Shown piece after piece: positions 10,847 through 20,874 of a stretch of 64,000 bases of DNA (positions are counted from its first letter, which is position 1; every line of letters starts with the position of its first letter). Made by a program: the position numbers and the translations under genes. The notes beneath the pieces are model-generated. The model searched no databases, was not told where the DNA came from, and saw nothing but the letters and a program-made list of their open reading frames with translations. Source of the stretch: Saccharina japonica (lineage: Eukaryota > Sar > Phaeophyceae > Laminariales > Laminariaceae); assembly GCA_008828725.1 (NCBI GenBank), contig MEHQ01002721.1, forward strand, positions 660,309-724,308, read 5' to 3'.

Positions 10847-11599
10847 GTAGTTTCGGTTTTGGGGGAAACTCGTCTCGGAAATTCGTGTCAGCAGTGGGTG
10901 TGTTATCTTATCACCGGTGTGGTACGGTCCCCAAAACACGCAGTGACCGTACGTATAGCTGTGATCGTTACGTTTCATCGTCACTTTTCCCCTCTGAAAA
11001 GTCCCAAGACGGTTACGTCGAGGGGCAAGCTCATGGGCTTACATTGCAGTAGGTCTGTCTGTAGCGAAAACGATCGTGAAAATAAAATGATGATGGCTAA
11101 GCTCAGCCTCGGTGGAGAGAAGCCCCGCCGATCAGGAATAGTTTGGCGAGAAAGTGTCACTCGTATCACATGTACTTCCATCGCAGAACCCGTCTTACGC
11201 AGGGTTGTCTGTCGCTGTGCTGACCACTCACATGTAGCAGTTGGTAGTATTGTAGAGCTTGCAAGAAAAAGGGTCAGTGGTTTTTCTTCTTTTTTTTTTT
11301 CTTCTTTTTTCAGTTACGGTAACCATCCTTTGCCAGGAAAATAATTATACATCACCACGCCACTTTTGTTTTTCGGTGCAACGGTTTGGTTTGGTCGCTT
11401 CAGGGTGCAGGGTATACAGCAGCTTTTGTCGACCGCAGCTGTGGCGGCGAGCGTCGTGGGGGGGAAATGATGGAGGGTCAATGGTGAGGAAGCGGGTGGT
11501 GAAGGAACGCCAGCTGCAAGTGACCACAGAGGTCGCCATTCCGCAGAGGGCGTCATGTTGCAAGCTCCACCTTGGGGATCGATCACCAGGAAGTGAAGC

Positions 11600-11762
11600 A
11601 GAGCCGGGGTGTACTCATGCCATGCATGGCCGTAGTCATATGACCATATACCCTAGCATCGCTACAATGCCGGGACGGAGCACGTCGAGGTTTTCACCGA
11701 CTAGGCAGGCATTGCTTGCGCCAAGCGCCAAGCGCCGTGAGGGGGGCGGGGGGGGGGGGGGG
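11600..11762 (-). repeat. Family A repeat, truncated, with G tract at the 5' break
   Basis: Minus-strand copy of the 3' half, ending at GTGTACTCATGCCATGCATG on the plus strand. Where the 5' half should begin there is a G-rich tract (plus strand, about 11738-11761), so the homopolymer here lies at the truncation point and not at the usual tail. Confidence 0.7.
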
Positions 11763-12265
11763 CAGAGCCACATCCATGGCGTGGGGATGGAGTCTGGGCG
11801 CGGCTTAGGGTGTAAGAGTAGCAAGGTAGATGAACATTTGATGAGAAGGGAAGGGTGGAGCAAGGACAGCAAAGTGGAGTAAGATCAAGGTTACCCCGGA
11901 AGCAGGAGCATAATTTAATTACAAGGAAGGGAGTTTTACCTTGAGAAGGCTTCATGCGTATATCATACGTAGGCTTTTTTTTTCGGTTTTCCTTGGCTGG
12001 ATTATTTATTCTGGGAATGTTTTTGAGTAATATACCGCCGAAGCTCAAATGCTGCGCATTGCCAGTCTCAAATGCTGCACACTTCGGATGGCAAACCAAA
12101 AAGACATTGTACCTAACATTAGCCACACCCAGTCCACTACGCAACGTTTAATGGGGCTATTTGGTCCTCTTAGTCGCGTACACAGTAGTGCACATCAACC
12201 ATCATCTAAAAAAAAGTGATACGCACGCTGTAGTAATATCATTTCGTTCGGCAGGATATTTCTGG
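11763..12265. other. No gene seen
   Basis: Unique-looking sequence with no long conserved ORF. A TTTTTTTTT run lies near 11975. Confidence 0.35.
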
Positions 12266-12274
12266 GAAATTTAC

Positions 12275-12715
12275 AGGTCACTAATACGAGTGGGGTCGGG
12301 TTTGGGGTTAGGGTTAGGGTCAGGGTCTTCTAAAATAAAGTGGTACGCCCGCTTTAGTATTAGCATTTCGTCCGGCAGGATATTTCTGGGAATTTTCCAG
12401 GTCACTAATAGTGTGGTCGGGTTTGGGGTTAGGGTTAGGGTCCCCTAAAAAATAGTGGTACGCCCGCTGTAGTGTTAGCATTTAGTATTAGCGTTTCGTC
12501 CGGCAAGATATTTCTGGGATTTTTACAGGTCACTACTGTAATACGAGTGTGGTCGGGTTTGGGGTTAGAGTTAGGGTCAGGGTCTTCTAAAATAAAGTGG
12601 TACGCCCGTTTTAGTATTAGCATTTCGTCCGGCAGGATATTTCTGGGAATTTTCCAGGTCACTAACGGTGTGGTCGGGTTTGGGGTTAGGGTTAGGGTCA
12701 GGGGTTCTACGCCCG
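12275..12715 (+). repeat. Tandem ~120-bp repeat carrying TTAGGG telomere-like blocks
   Basis: Four units share AGYATTTCGTCCGGCAGGAT, TTTCTGGGAATTTTCCAGG, then GTGTGGTCGGGTTTGGGG and (GTTAGG)2-3. The telomere-like part recurs near 12303, 12426, 12563 and 12684. Short frames with LGLGLGSGSS are by-products of it. This is an interstitial tandem array, not a chromosome end. Confidence 0.85.
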
Positions 12716-12792
12716 CTCATTGATCCAAGATGTTACCGGAACGATTTGTTAAATAGTCCTCTACGCCCGTCTGCTGCCACCACTCCCTCCAC

Positions 12793-13152
12793 GATACATG
12801 CTACGGTGGTAGAGGTGCACCATAATTTTTCTGATGTTTTATCACTTGAGGATCTCTATACTAACAATAAGTCAAAAACTGACTTTGGAGGAAAATAAAA
12901 GTGCTACGATCGTACCTGGTATATAATACACTCAGCTAGCAAAGATGAGCTTCGACGAAATCCTCGAGCTCACAGCTGTTGTTTTTTGTAATTTTTTTAA
13001 AATATAATAACCGAAGAGCAATCCCATGGTGGAAATAAAATGAAAAATGTTGCGACCCAAAAATGAAATCCCGACGATTTAAGGGGTTAAGGAGCCCAAT
13101 CATCCAGAAACCGTTTCAGTCTAAACGTACTGCCCCTATCGCAGCACGCCTC
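12793..13152 (+). mobile_element. Family G TIR element with nested MSFDE block
   Basis: Left end GATACATGCTACGGTGGTAG, right end CCTATCGCAGCACGCCTC, flanked by CCAC (12789-12792, 13153-13156). Between the usual GGAAAATAAAAGTGCTA and GAGCAATCCCATGG segments it holds an extra ~110-bp block (about 12908-13016) that also occurs alone at 16360, 38650 and 40465. Confidence 0.65.
12930..13005 (+). repeat. MSFDE short-ORF repeat block
   Basis: The block reads CACTCAGCTAGCAAAG, then an ATG opening the frame MSFDEILELTAV, then a T-rich stretch. Related copies start near 16370, 38655 and 40470. The 16370 copy has an early stop and the 38655 copy a shifted frame, so the peptide is not conserved in all. 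It may be the end of a mobile element that happens to translate well. Confidence 0.6.
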
Positions 13153-13268
13153 CCACGTTCGAATTAAAAACCAACAAACCATTGCGATGGGGTTTCTGCA
13201 AACTAAAAAAACAAATGATACAGGTACTTGTTTGTCGCTTGATTTAAGCGTGATATCCCCCCCCCCTA

Positions 13269-13370
13269 TAAAACCCGACATGCTCCGTCCAGGCATTGTA
13301 GGGATGCGAGGGACTATGGCCATACGACTACGGCTATGCATGAAAATGAAGTATACCCCCCCCCTCCCCC
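13269..13370 (+). repeat. Family A repeat, 3' fragment
   Basis: From AAAACCCGACATGCTCCGTC to a C-rich tail. It lies between two CCCCTATAAA strings, at about 13263 and 13369, which may be a target duplication. Confidence 0.7.
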
Positions 13371-13484
13371 TATAAATATACAGTATATTTATAGGTTGGG
13401 TTGGCGTCGCTTGGCGACGATGCTGTAAAACATGCCTCTCACTGCGTGAGCTAGACAACCAGGGTACCGTTTTTGTTTTTTGGC

Positions 13485-13888
13485 GGTCACCCAAGCTGGC
13501 GGTCTGGTTAGATAATTTGTTCGTGGTTGATAAGCTCAACTCCGCACAAGGAGAATGATTGTATCACGTAGTGTGATATGGTAAGGCATCCATGAGGCAG
13601 ATACATAGTAATACCCATTGCTGTCTCTGGAAATGGCCACACCAGATATTAAGTTAATTCATTGGAGGCTGTCGTCCATATGCAAGTCCGCCTCAGAGGC
13701 GGTTCTTAGCAGGATGCAGCTCACCCTCCATGCGACTCGCCCAATACCTCACGGCGCTTCGCGCTTGGTGCAAGCAATGTCTGCCTGGTTGGTGAAAACC
13801 CAACGTGCTCCGTCCCGGCATTGTAGGGATGCGAGGGTCCATGGTCATTCGACTACGGCCGTGTACGATATGAGTACCCCCCCCCCCC
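13485..13888 (+). repeat. C-tailed family A repeat, near full length
   Basis: Starts GGTCACCCAAGCTGGCGG and ends with a 12-base C run (13877-13888). It is the best partner of 10152-10550 and shares the complete ~400-bp structure with scattered substitutions. Confidence 0.8.
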
Positions 13889-13907
13889 ACACCCATACTC
13901 TTGTCTG

Positions 13908-14177
13908 TAGCCACACCAGAAAACAAATCAATGGATTCGCCGCCGTTGTCATGCCCTGACCCTAAGTAGGATGCAGCTCACGCGCTTGTACCCTTCAAGC
14001 GACTCGCCGAACACCCCACGGCGCTTCGCGCTTGGTGCTACAGTAGCAATGTCTGCCCGGTCGGTGCGAACCCGGTATGCTCCGTGAGGTCATTGTAGGG
14101 ATGCGAGGGTCTACGGCCATCATACGGCTACTGCTTGCCATGCATGGGATGAGTACAAAGGACCCCTCCCCCCCCCC
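13908..14177 (+). repeat. C-tailed family A repeat
   Basis: Starts at GTAGCCACACCAGAAAAC and ends in a C-rich tail at 14165-14177. It contains small insertions relative to other copies, such as extra bases in the CATACGACTACGGCCATG block. Confidence 0.75.
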
Positions 14178-14918
14178 GTGCCCTATACTGCCCGTAGCAG
14201 GTCTTGCAAGACGGAATATAAGGTGATAGTCGTACATATGATATACCAGGTATACGATACGTCGGGGTATTTGTTTCGGGTATAATAGCTTGGGCACAGC
14301 AGGTGCCACGAAATAGCAGCACTTTTTTTATGATACGTGATAAATACGACAAACCAGCGGTTTTTATGGACAGCGGGTTTTAATGAAGGGAGTTTTTTTT
14401 TTGTGGAGAATCTTCAATACTTCTCTGGAAGCAAGTATGCTTGGGGGGGGGAGGGGGGGAGAGAGACTTTGTGTCTTCTCGCCTTTGCATCCTAGCAAGT
14501 GTTGATTCATATATTTTCATGTACTTCTACGACTACTGCTGGGCTTGTGGACTATACTTGGTGAATATTATTTCATTGTGTTAGTATCGCAATTGAATGA
14601 GTATCATTCACGTTGCTTTTCTCCATGGTCGACTATTTGTATTGCTAACTACCAAATTCTTAAAACAAGTCGCGTGTTTAAGGCCATCTAAATCCTAGTA
14701 ACATTTTTTGCGCTTGGAGAGATGTTACGCAACAAGAGCCACAGGTGGTAGTATCACGACAGATTCCACCCACCACAAAGGTAAACTTGTGTGTGCGTGC
14801 AAATAAAGAGCCACGCCATTCATACGTACAGATCCGGCAAACATTATCAGCTAGATCAAGGGGGAGCACAGGCAAAAAAAAAGTGTGATCAACAAACTAT
14901 ACCCCCCTCTCCCCCCCC
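14178..14918. other. No gene seen
   Basis: AT-rich, with G runs at about 14441-14460. A 65-codon minus-strand ORF (14678-14875) is cysteine-rich (residues 13 and 16 form CRIC) but has no support beyond being open. Confidence 0.35.
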
Positions 14919-15001
14919 GTGTTCCGTTTCGAAACGAATGCGTGGCCAATGGTGAAATTACTAAGGCAAGCAACAAATGAGAACGCCCCCCTCCCCGCCC
15001 C
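14919..15001 (+). repeat. Family B repeat, 3' fragment
   Basis: GTGTTCCGTTTCGAAACG to a C-rich tail, with the AAGGCAAGCAACAAATGAG motif typical of family B. Confidence 0.7.
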
Positions 15002-15047
15002 CTTGCAAGAATTGGAGCAGTTTGGTACACTATCTATAGATAGTAGC

Positions 15048-15262
15048 GAGGAAACGATCACTATCCTAGGAGGTAGATGGTGACCACAGTGCAGGCGCGA
15101 AATAGGAAGACGATAAGATTAGCAAAAGCAATACCGTAATGAGCGCCCAAATGTTGGGAGGTTTCTCTATTAGGAGTAGGAACGGTGCTCCGTCTCGAAA
15201 GGGATGCGTGGTCAATGGTAACATGACTAAGGCGAGCAACAACTGAATACCCCCCCCCCCCC
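15048..15262 (+). repeat. Family B repeat, longest copy in this cluster
   Basis: Starts GAGGAAACGATCACTATCC and includes TAGATGGTGACCACAG, ATGAGCGCCCAAATGTTGG, then the 3' block and a 13-base C tail. It matches 33177-33418, giving a family B length of about 215-240 bp. Confidence 0.75.
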
Positions 15263-15263
15263 A

Positions 15264-15488
15264 ATGCAAGAAAGTCCGCCTTACAAGCGGTTCTTTGTCG
15301 GATGCAGCCCACCCTTCATACGACTCGCCGAACACCTCACGTTTCGCTTCGCGCTTGGTGCAAGCAGTGTCTAATTGGTCGATGAAAACCCGACGTGCCC
15401 CATCCCGGCATATTGTAGGGATGCAAGGGCCAATGGCCAAACGACTACGGCCATACACGACATGATTACACCTTCCCCTCCCCCCCCC
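15264..15488 (+). repeat. Family A repeat
   Basis: Begins within a few bases of the preceding family B C tail, at TGCAAGAAAGTCCGCC, and runs to its own C-rich tail. Its 5' ~120 bp are missing. Confidence 0.75.
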
Positions 15489-15496
15489 TGTCTGCC

Positions 15497-15604
15497 TGTA
15501 CCTGGTCGGTGAGAACCCAACGTGCTCCGTCCCGGTATTTTAGGGGTTCGAGCGTCTATGGTCATACGACTACGGCCATGCATGACATGAGTTCACCCCA
15601 CCCC
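15497..15604 (+). repeat. Family A repeat, 3' fragment
   Basis: From CCTGGTCGGTGAGAACCC to CATGACATGAGTTCACCCC, joined directly to the C tail of the previous copy. Confidence 0.7.
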
Positions 15605-15778
15605 GACAAGATTAGCAAAAGGTTTCTAGGTGATATTATGCGAAAAACGCAATGAGCGCGCAACTGTGTGGAGTGTGGAGGTGTCTCTACGGGGAGTAGC
15701 AACAGCGCTCCGTCTCGAAAGGGATGCGAGGTCGATCGTCACATGACTAAGGCAAGCAGGAAAATGAGCATACCCCCC
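15605..15778 (+). repeat. Family B repeat
   Basis: Includes AAGATTAGCAAAAG, GTGTGGAGGTGTCTCTAC and the GCTCCGTCTCGAAAGGGATG block; ends with a short C tail. Confidence 0.7.
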
Positions 15779-15831
15779 TATGGTCATACGACTACCGCCA
15801 TGCATGAATATCGAGTGCACCCCCTCCCCCC
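15779..15831 (+). repeat. Family A repeat, terminal 50 bp
   Basis: TATGGTCATACGACTACCGC to a C-rich tail, abutting the tail of the family B copy just upstream. Confidence 0.65.
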
Positions 15832-16003
15832 TCTGGAGGCGAATCGAAACAGTTTCGCCATATCGCTGTTATACTGTACAAGCTTCCACATACACAAATA
15901 CATGTGGTGCATTAGCCCGTTCAGACATACATGCAAAACGGGAAATCCCCTATCTATACTGCGTACGAGTAAAACAAGCAAGATAACACAATCACCCCCC
16001 CCC

Positions 16004-16086
16004 CAACGGTGCTCCGTCTCGAAAGGGATGCGTGGTCAATGGTCAAATGACTAAGGCAAGCAACAAATGAGTACGCCCCCCCCCCA
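16004..16086 (+). repeat. Family B repeat, 3' fragment between two C tracts
   Basis: A C tract precedes GGTGCTCCGTCTCGAAAGG and a C tract follows ATGAGTACGCC, so this copy is flanked by homopolymer on both sides. Confidence 0.7.
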
Positions 16087-16364
16087 ACAGAGACCGTATG
16101 ATGTGATAATGCAGATAATGCGTTCTTGATTTGCATGGTATTCCCATATGGTAATGTAATATACTACATCTCTACATGTATCACACCAACCTTGAACCAT
16201 ATATATACGTACGAACCCGAGCATCAGGCCTGGGCTGGATCTCTACTGATCTACTGCAACCTGCAACACATTCAGGAAGTACACCGTATATATGTGACCT
16301 CCCTTGAGTTCCACAGGTGTCAGATTTTGTTCCCCTCAAAAGCCGTAGTTCGTGCGATCGAAGT

Positions 16365-16445
16365 ATCCCACTCAGCTACGTAGCAAAGATGAGTGTAGAT
16401 TAAATCCTCGATCTCACAGCTGTGTTTTTTTTCTTTTAATTTTTC
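16365..16445 (+). repeat. MSFDE short-ORF repeat block, stop-disrupted
   Basis: CACTCAGCTACGTAGCAAAG is followed by ATGAGTGTAGATTAA, so the frame closes after four codons, then by ATCCTCGATCTCACAGCTG and a T-rich tract. Confidence 0.55.
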
Positions 16446-16497
16446 AATATACGTATATACTTCGTACATGTATAGTAGTACTGCTGTACTGCACAGN

Positions 16498-16685
16498 AAA
16501 TAAATTCAATTTGGAAAAAATAAAATTCAAATCCGCTTTTCATTGGTCAACACGCGCACCAGCACCAAAGATTAGGATCTTGGGGCATAATATTTGGTGC
16601 TGGTGCGTGTGTTGACCAATGAAAAGCGAATTTGAATTTTATTTTTTCCAAATTGAATTTATTTTATACTCGTTAATTCGGGCCC
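16498..16685 (+). mobile_element. PIF/Harbinger-type MITE, copy 1
   Basis: A near-perfect palindrome of ~190 bp whose arms contain CATTGGTCAACACGCGCACC and its inverse. The right end is CGAATTAACGAG inverted, closing in GGGCCC followed by TAA. The left terminus is missing at an N (16497). It sits in a right-hand piece of family G, splitting GGGTTAAGGAGCCC exactly at TAA, which supports insertion at a TWA target. Confidence 0.75.
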
Positions 16686-16969
16686 TAAGGAGCCCGACTA
16701 TTAATAGTCAGAACCCAGTTCAGCCGAAAAGTCAGTAGTGGACAAACACTGTTAGTGGATCTTCCTAAGGTAGCTAATTAGGCACTCTGATTGGCCAAGC
16801 AAGCACTGACCATTGGCATAGGGTTCGGGTTAGGGTTAGGGTTAGGGTTCGATCTGAGGGTCAACATACTACTACCCAGACAAAACCCCCATTTTAAAGA
16901 TCCACTATTATCACCCTTTGTCCACCCCTCCGAAAAGTACTCGTCGTACCTCTATCGTAGCAAGCGTCG
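16686..16969 (+). mobile_element. Family G right-end remnant, interrupted
   Basis: TAAGGAGCCCGACT, CAGTTCAGCCGAAAAGT, then after the hAT-like insertion CCGAAAAGTACTCG, TACCTCTATCGTAGC and AAGCGTCG. Joined across the insertion these match the right end of family G. A TATTAATA octamer (16699-16706) lies where other copies read GATCATTCAG. Confidence 0.65.
16733..16929 (+). mobile_element. hAT-type MITE with internal TTAGGG repeats
   Basis: Left terminus CAGTAGTGGACAAACACTG, right terminus (inverted) ending TTTGTCCACCCCT. It is flanked by CGAAAAGT on both sides (16725-16732 and 16931-16938; the preceding C is also shared). An 8-bp TSD with a CAG-starting TIR is the hAT signature. The interior holds three to four copies of GGGTTA (16820-16850). 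No transposase. Confidence 0.7.
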
Positions 16970-17166
16970 AGTGTGATATACGATATATACGGGTATACCA
17001 GGTATATACAGTAATACGCGTTTCAGAGCAAGCACCGACTTCATCATCTGAGGTGAGGTCATAGTCCCCCCCCCCCCCGCCAAAAAACGGCAGAAAGATA
17101 CGTAAATGTATGCGCGGTCCGGTTTCACAGAAATATCCCTATAGATAGGTACAGTAGGTGTTCGTT

Positions 17167-17187
17167 GGGGGGGGGGGGGGGGGGGGG
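17167..17187 (+). repeat. G homopolymer, 21 bases
   Basis: Uninterrupted G run followed by TATGAAACATCCC. No family A or B sequence is adjacent, unlike most homopolymers in this window. Confidence 0.95.
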
Positions 17188-17199
17188 TATGAAACATCC

Positions 17200-18087
17200 C
17201 ATAGTCAGCGTGTCACTTGCGTTAGCGTGGTTGAGACAGAGACCACTCTCCCCCCCAGGAGAGGGCCGAATCTGAAAAAAAGAAGGGAGTGTCCGGGACT
17301 TTTTTCCCGCGTCCCCCTTGACCCATATTGGTACCAGGACAGACAGTCATTTGGGGCCCCTTCCGGCGTCTGTTGCGCGAAGCGCAACACGAGAGCATCA
17401 GGCATGTTGTGCGCAACACGCGCCGCAGGCGTGTTAGCCACCCTGCTTGTTAGTCCCCCGCAGGGAGGACCCCCGCGGCGGAGGGCCGCGGGAGGGCCGC
17501 CGGAGGCGCAAAAACCCCGATATATGCGTAGTAGATAAATGCTCGAAAACCACTTTTGATTGACAAACAAACTGAAAAAAAACGTTTTTTTCGTCGACGG
17601 CGTAAAAGGTGTGTCTCTCAACTTTGTTCTCGCCTACGGCGAAAAAGACACCCACACAGCATTTTTTTTTCCCCGCGAAAAGTGTTGCGCGCCCCGAAAC
17701 CGATGTTGTGCGCTTTTGCGCGCAAAATACGCCTTCCGGCGCCTGTTGCGCAAAAAAACGCAATAATAATCCCAACCCAAATGCTCTGCGCCAGCGCAAA
17801 ACAGCTGCCCTATATACCTACCTGTGGTTCAAGTTTGTCCGGAAGAAATCGGGCAGGTTTGTATCTGTTTTTTGCCCCGAAAACAATGAGATCGCTCTAT
17901 TAAAAACCGCGCCACCACTAATAATAATATATGTGACATTTTTTAGTATGGAAATGTGGCTTGAGCCCGGCAAAAAGGCTACGAGAGTGGTGGTGGTAAT
18001 AATCTCTGCATCATTTTCTCCCGGCCGGCGCATTGCCAAAAATGATTTGTCGTGCCGGTCGTGCACGCTTTTTTTTCATTTTTTTTT
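17200..18087. other. Hairpin-rich segment of distinct composition; no gene assigned
   Basis: GC-rich GCGCAA-containing hairpins (for example GTTGCGCGAAGCGCAAC near 17372) alternate with long A and T runs. CTTCCGGCG.CTGTTGCGC occurs twice, near 17361 and 17733. Several overlapping ORFs (up to 160 codons at 17609-18091) arise in all frames, typical of biased composition rather than a gene. The texture differs from its neighbours and recalls organellar intergenic DNA, but I cannot confirm an origin. Confidence 0.4.
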
Positions 18088-18091
18088 TTAA

Positions 18092-18180
18092 CCCTTTTAG
18101 GACTGCAGTCCCGTTATGGGGACAACTTACTTGGAATTAGAGCCAAATATATGGTGGTGTGCAGTGGAGTACTAAGGGGG
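18092..18180 (+). mobile_element. piggyBac-type MITE, 89 bp
   Basis: Starts CCCTTTTAGGACTGCAG, ends CAGTGGAGTACTAAGGGGG, flanked by TTAA on both sides (18088-18091, 18181-18184). The conserved core is GGGGACAACTTACTTGGAAT. TTAA targets with CCC...GGG ends are the piggyBac signature. Confidence 0.8.
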
Positions 18181-18221
18181 TTAAATACAAAAAAAAACGT
18201 ATTCTGATGAACAGCACTCTT

Positions 18222-18272
18222 TCCCCCCGACTCTAATTTCAAGTACTTAGTTAGCTGAGTTTGCCCCAGAAA
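18222..18272 (-). mobile_element. piggyBac-type MITE fragment
   Basis: Inverted core fragment (CTCTAATTTCAAGTACTTAG and a CCCC block) without recognisable ends. Confidence 0.45.
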
Positions 18273-19596
18273 CGCGTATTTTAATATACGCATATACATA
18301 CGTGCTCTTGCGTACGTATATACCCATGTATGTGTGTATAATTCGTAATACGCGTATACATAACATAAGAAGACAAAAGAGTAGCATGTACATACGTAGC
18401 GCGTACACTCAAAAATACCCCCTCCCTCCCCCTGGGCTGCCTTGTTGGGATGGATTCCAGAGCCGATTCTCTCCAAAACATGGAAAATGGTGGCTTTGTG
18501 GGGAGAAAGGCCTCGTCGGGATATTTCCGTATAGAAGACGCGTCTTGCGCTCGGCGTGTTTTCGCTCTCACCGGCATTAAACTTTCCATTAGGTACATAA
18601 AATAAGTACGTAGAGAAAAACAGCTTTGGAATTCCCATGTCCCGAGGGGGTTGTGCTATATGTCGCTCTGTGCTCTGTGTCCATACCACACATCCCGCCG
18701 CCGCACCACACCCCACCCCAGCACCGCACAGCACAGCCACAGCCAACAACTAAAAACGAAAGATAGCTGGATGGATCTTGCCAGATAGCACGTGCAGTAC
18801 AGAAGCGGAGGATATCGAACGAACAAACAAACAAACGGTCTTGCGAAAAGAATAGAACGGACAAAGAACGTGAAGAGCAAACAAATCGCCGCACCACCCA
18901 ACCACACCCTTTCAATCTCAACACGGATCAACAACACGCAAACACGCAGCAACTTAAACCGCGTAACCACGACCGGCGGCCTCTCTCTGCTGTGTTTGCA
19001 TGCGTAGGTACTCCACACCCTTTGTCGCTCCGGGTCTTTCTTTCAGATCCTGTCCGGTGCACCCTGCCGGGGTAGCCCGCGCTATCAACCCGGGACTACT
19101 ATGTATGCTGTGCTGCTGTGCTGCTGTGCTGTTGTACGTGTGTATGGGTGTGTGTGCGTTGTTGTTTACGTATGTATACGACTCGTACGTACTTGTATGT
19201 CTTTATTATGTGTATCCGAGTATTCGTCGTCATGTCACAACATTTTTCGAAGCCACAGAACGCAACGACACACACACGTGCTGCTGCTTGCTGCTGCTGC
19301 TGCTGCTGTGCTCTGCTGTATCATCATCTACTACTACTCGTGTCTATCTGCCTTTCTTTTATTCTTCTCTGGTGATGGTGGTTTGTCGGCAAAACAAAAA
19401 ACTTTGAAAAGTCACAGAAAGAAGGTGCACATCATCAGTACCCTGCTACGTAGCTCCGCCCCGACCTCTGTATATACCCTCCTCGCATCCCCCTCTGCCT
19501 TGACTGCTTGGTGCATGCCTCGCACTGCTGCTGTGGGTTCAGTATATATAGCACTTCCCCTCCTTCGCAGTAACAGCAGTCCAGCTCTCCCCTCTC
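18273..19596. other. No gene seen; region upstream of the secretory exon
   Basis: An alternating ACGTATATAC-type tract (about 18285-18370) could adopt Z-DNA. Further on come short CTG runs (19115-19320) and several overlapping ORFs with no recognisable content. Confidence 0.35.
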
Positions 19597-19640
19597 CTCC
19601 TCCTCCTCCTCCTCCTCCTCCTCCTCCTCCTCCTCCTCCT
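19590..19640 (+). repeat. (CTC)n microsatellite
   Basis: About 15 TCC/CTC units, flanked by CTCTCCCCTCTCC. It produces a polyproline frame on one strand and polyglutamate on the other. Confidence 0.95.
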
Positions 19641-19854
19641 GTTCAGCTGGTGGTGTATGCGTACTGCTGTATGGACGCATGTGGCTGGATTTTTATATAC
19701 AGAAATGAAAAATGATGTGTTTCTTTAACACTGCAACAAATATGGGTACCGAAAAAAAATTCCGAGCCAACGACCAGCGGTTAAAATCCGCAGTAAAAAA
19801 CACGCTTCTTTCGTACTAACAAATATTGGCAGATATTTGAAAAAAAAATACCCC

Positions 19855-19930
19855 ACTTTTGTTCGTAAATATAATCACCGTTTGTATTTCGATGTTAATA
19901 TGTAAATGGTGATTATATTTACGTCCAAAG
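19855..19930. repeat. Hairpin with perfect 16-bp stem, MITE-like
   Basis: CGTAAATATAATCACC (19864-19879) is exactly inverted at 19908-19923. Weaker pairing continues outward (CACTTTTGTT against TCCAAAGTG). It lies ~530 bp upstream of the ATG at 20458. No TSD is evident. Confidence 0.7.
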
Positions 19931-20457
19931 TGTTTTGTGTGGACAAAATTTAAAAAAAAAACCAACGTTTTTTTTAAAAATCCACAGAATCCACAAAATG
20001 CAGTCGATATTTTTCGGGGAAAGTCTGCCACCAAGAAAATTTGAAAAAAATCACGTTAGTTTCGGGCTTTCTGGCCTCGCACACGGGCTGCAGCACGACC
20101 GACAACAGAACAGCGACCAGGCGCGATCGGTCACGCCATCCCTCAACAATCCAGCTCGATTTTTTTTTGCGCTTCATTCGTGATCTCCCCCGGTACTACA
20201 CTGTGACTGGCTATATCTATCGCACCCGGAGACACGCCGGAGCATCGGCGCAAGGAAGGGCAAGGTGAATTCACCCTGTGTCCTGTGTGCTTCTCATCGG
20301 GCGATAGCCAGAGACGTTCTTCAGCTTTCGGGCAGATAGCGAGAGAAAGAGAGAGAGCGCCTACGAGCGAATCCGTCACGCTGTCACGGTCTGCGGTGAA
20401 AAGCCAAAAACAAAAATTAAAAAACAAAATTCGCCACGAAACAAATACAACATCATC

Positions 20458-20874
20458 ATGGCCCGATCAACCTCTAAGCTTCGAGCTCCGATGTCTCGAG
20501 CAAGCACAGCCCCGAGGCGGCGGCGACCAGCGGCTACTACTGCTGTTTCTGCTGCCGTGGTCTGGCGGTGGTCGGCCTGGTCTCTGCCTCTGCTGCTCGT
20601 GTTTCTCTGCGCTGGTAGCTCGGCCGCAGCGCTTCGAGTAATGGACCCATCATCATCAGCAGCAGCAGCGACAACTACTACTACTACAGCAGCGACAGCA
20701 ACGACATCAGCAGAGGATCCCGACACGTTCACCTACGGATCATCGTGGGACTCCTCTCCGTTCAACTTGCAGAGCGTCACCGAGAACAACCTGGGCCTGA
20801 TGGCCAAGGCTTGCTCCCAGACCTACTGCCACGCGGGCACCAGCGGGCTGGATCTGTGGGTCTCTCTCGAAGAG
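20458..20874 (+). CDS. First exon of a predicted secreted or type II membrane protein
   Basis: The ATG at 20458 lies in a good context (CATCATCATGG). Residues 1-34 are basic (RRRRPAATT), residues ~40-58 form a hydrophobic core (WSLPLLLVFLCAGSSAAA) with a plausible cleavage site after the alanines, then comes a 20-residue Ala/Thr linker encoded by CAGCAGCAG/ACTACTACT. A more ordered segment follows (DPDTFTYGSSWDSS, then LMAKACSQTYCHAGTSG with two cysteines, then LDLWVSLEE). At 20875 GTGAGC makes a good donor after a phase-0 codon. I recognise no family; it is a single incomplete exon. A long basic N-region before the hydrophobic core also fits a type II membrane anchor. Codon use is more GC-rich than the surroundings, which supports real coding. 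Confidence 0.65.

Noticed and set aside
12275..12715. Possible chromosome end (telomere)
   Set aside because: TTAGGG units are interspersed in a ~120-bp tandem unit and flanked by unrelated DNA on both sides, so they are interstitial.
14678..14875. Relation between this minus-strand frame and the 43249 exon (both contain MLLGFRW)
   Set aside because: Only seven residues are shared and the surrounding sequence does not align; taken as coincidence.
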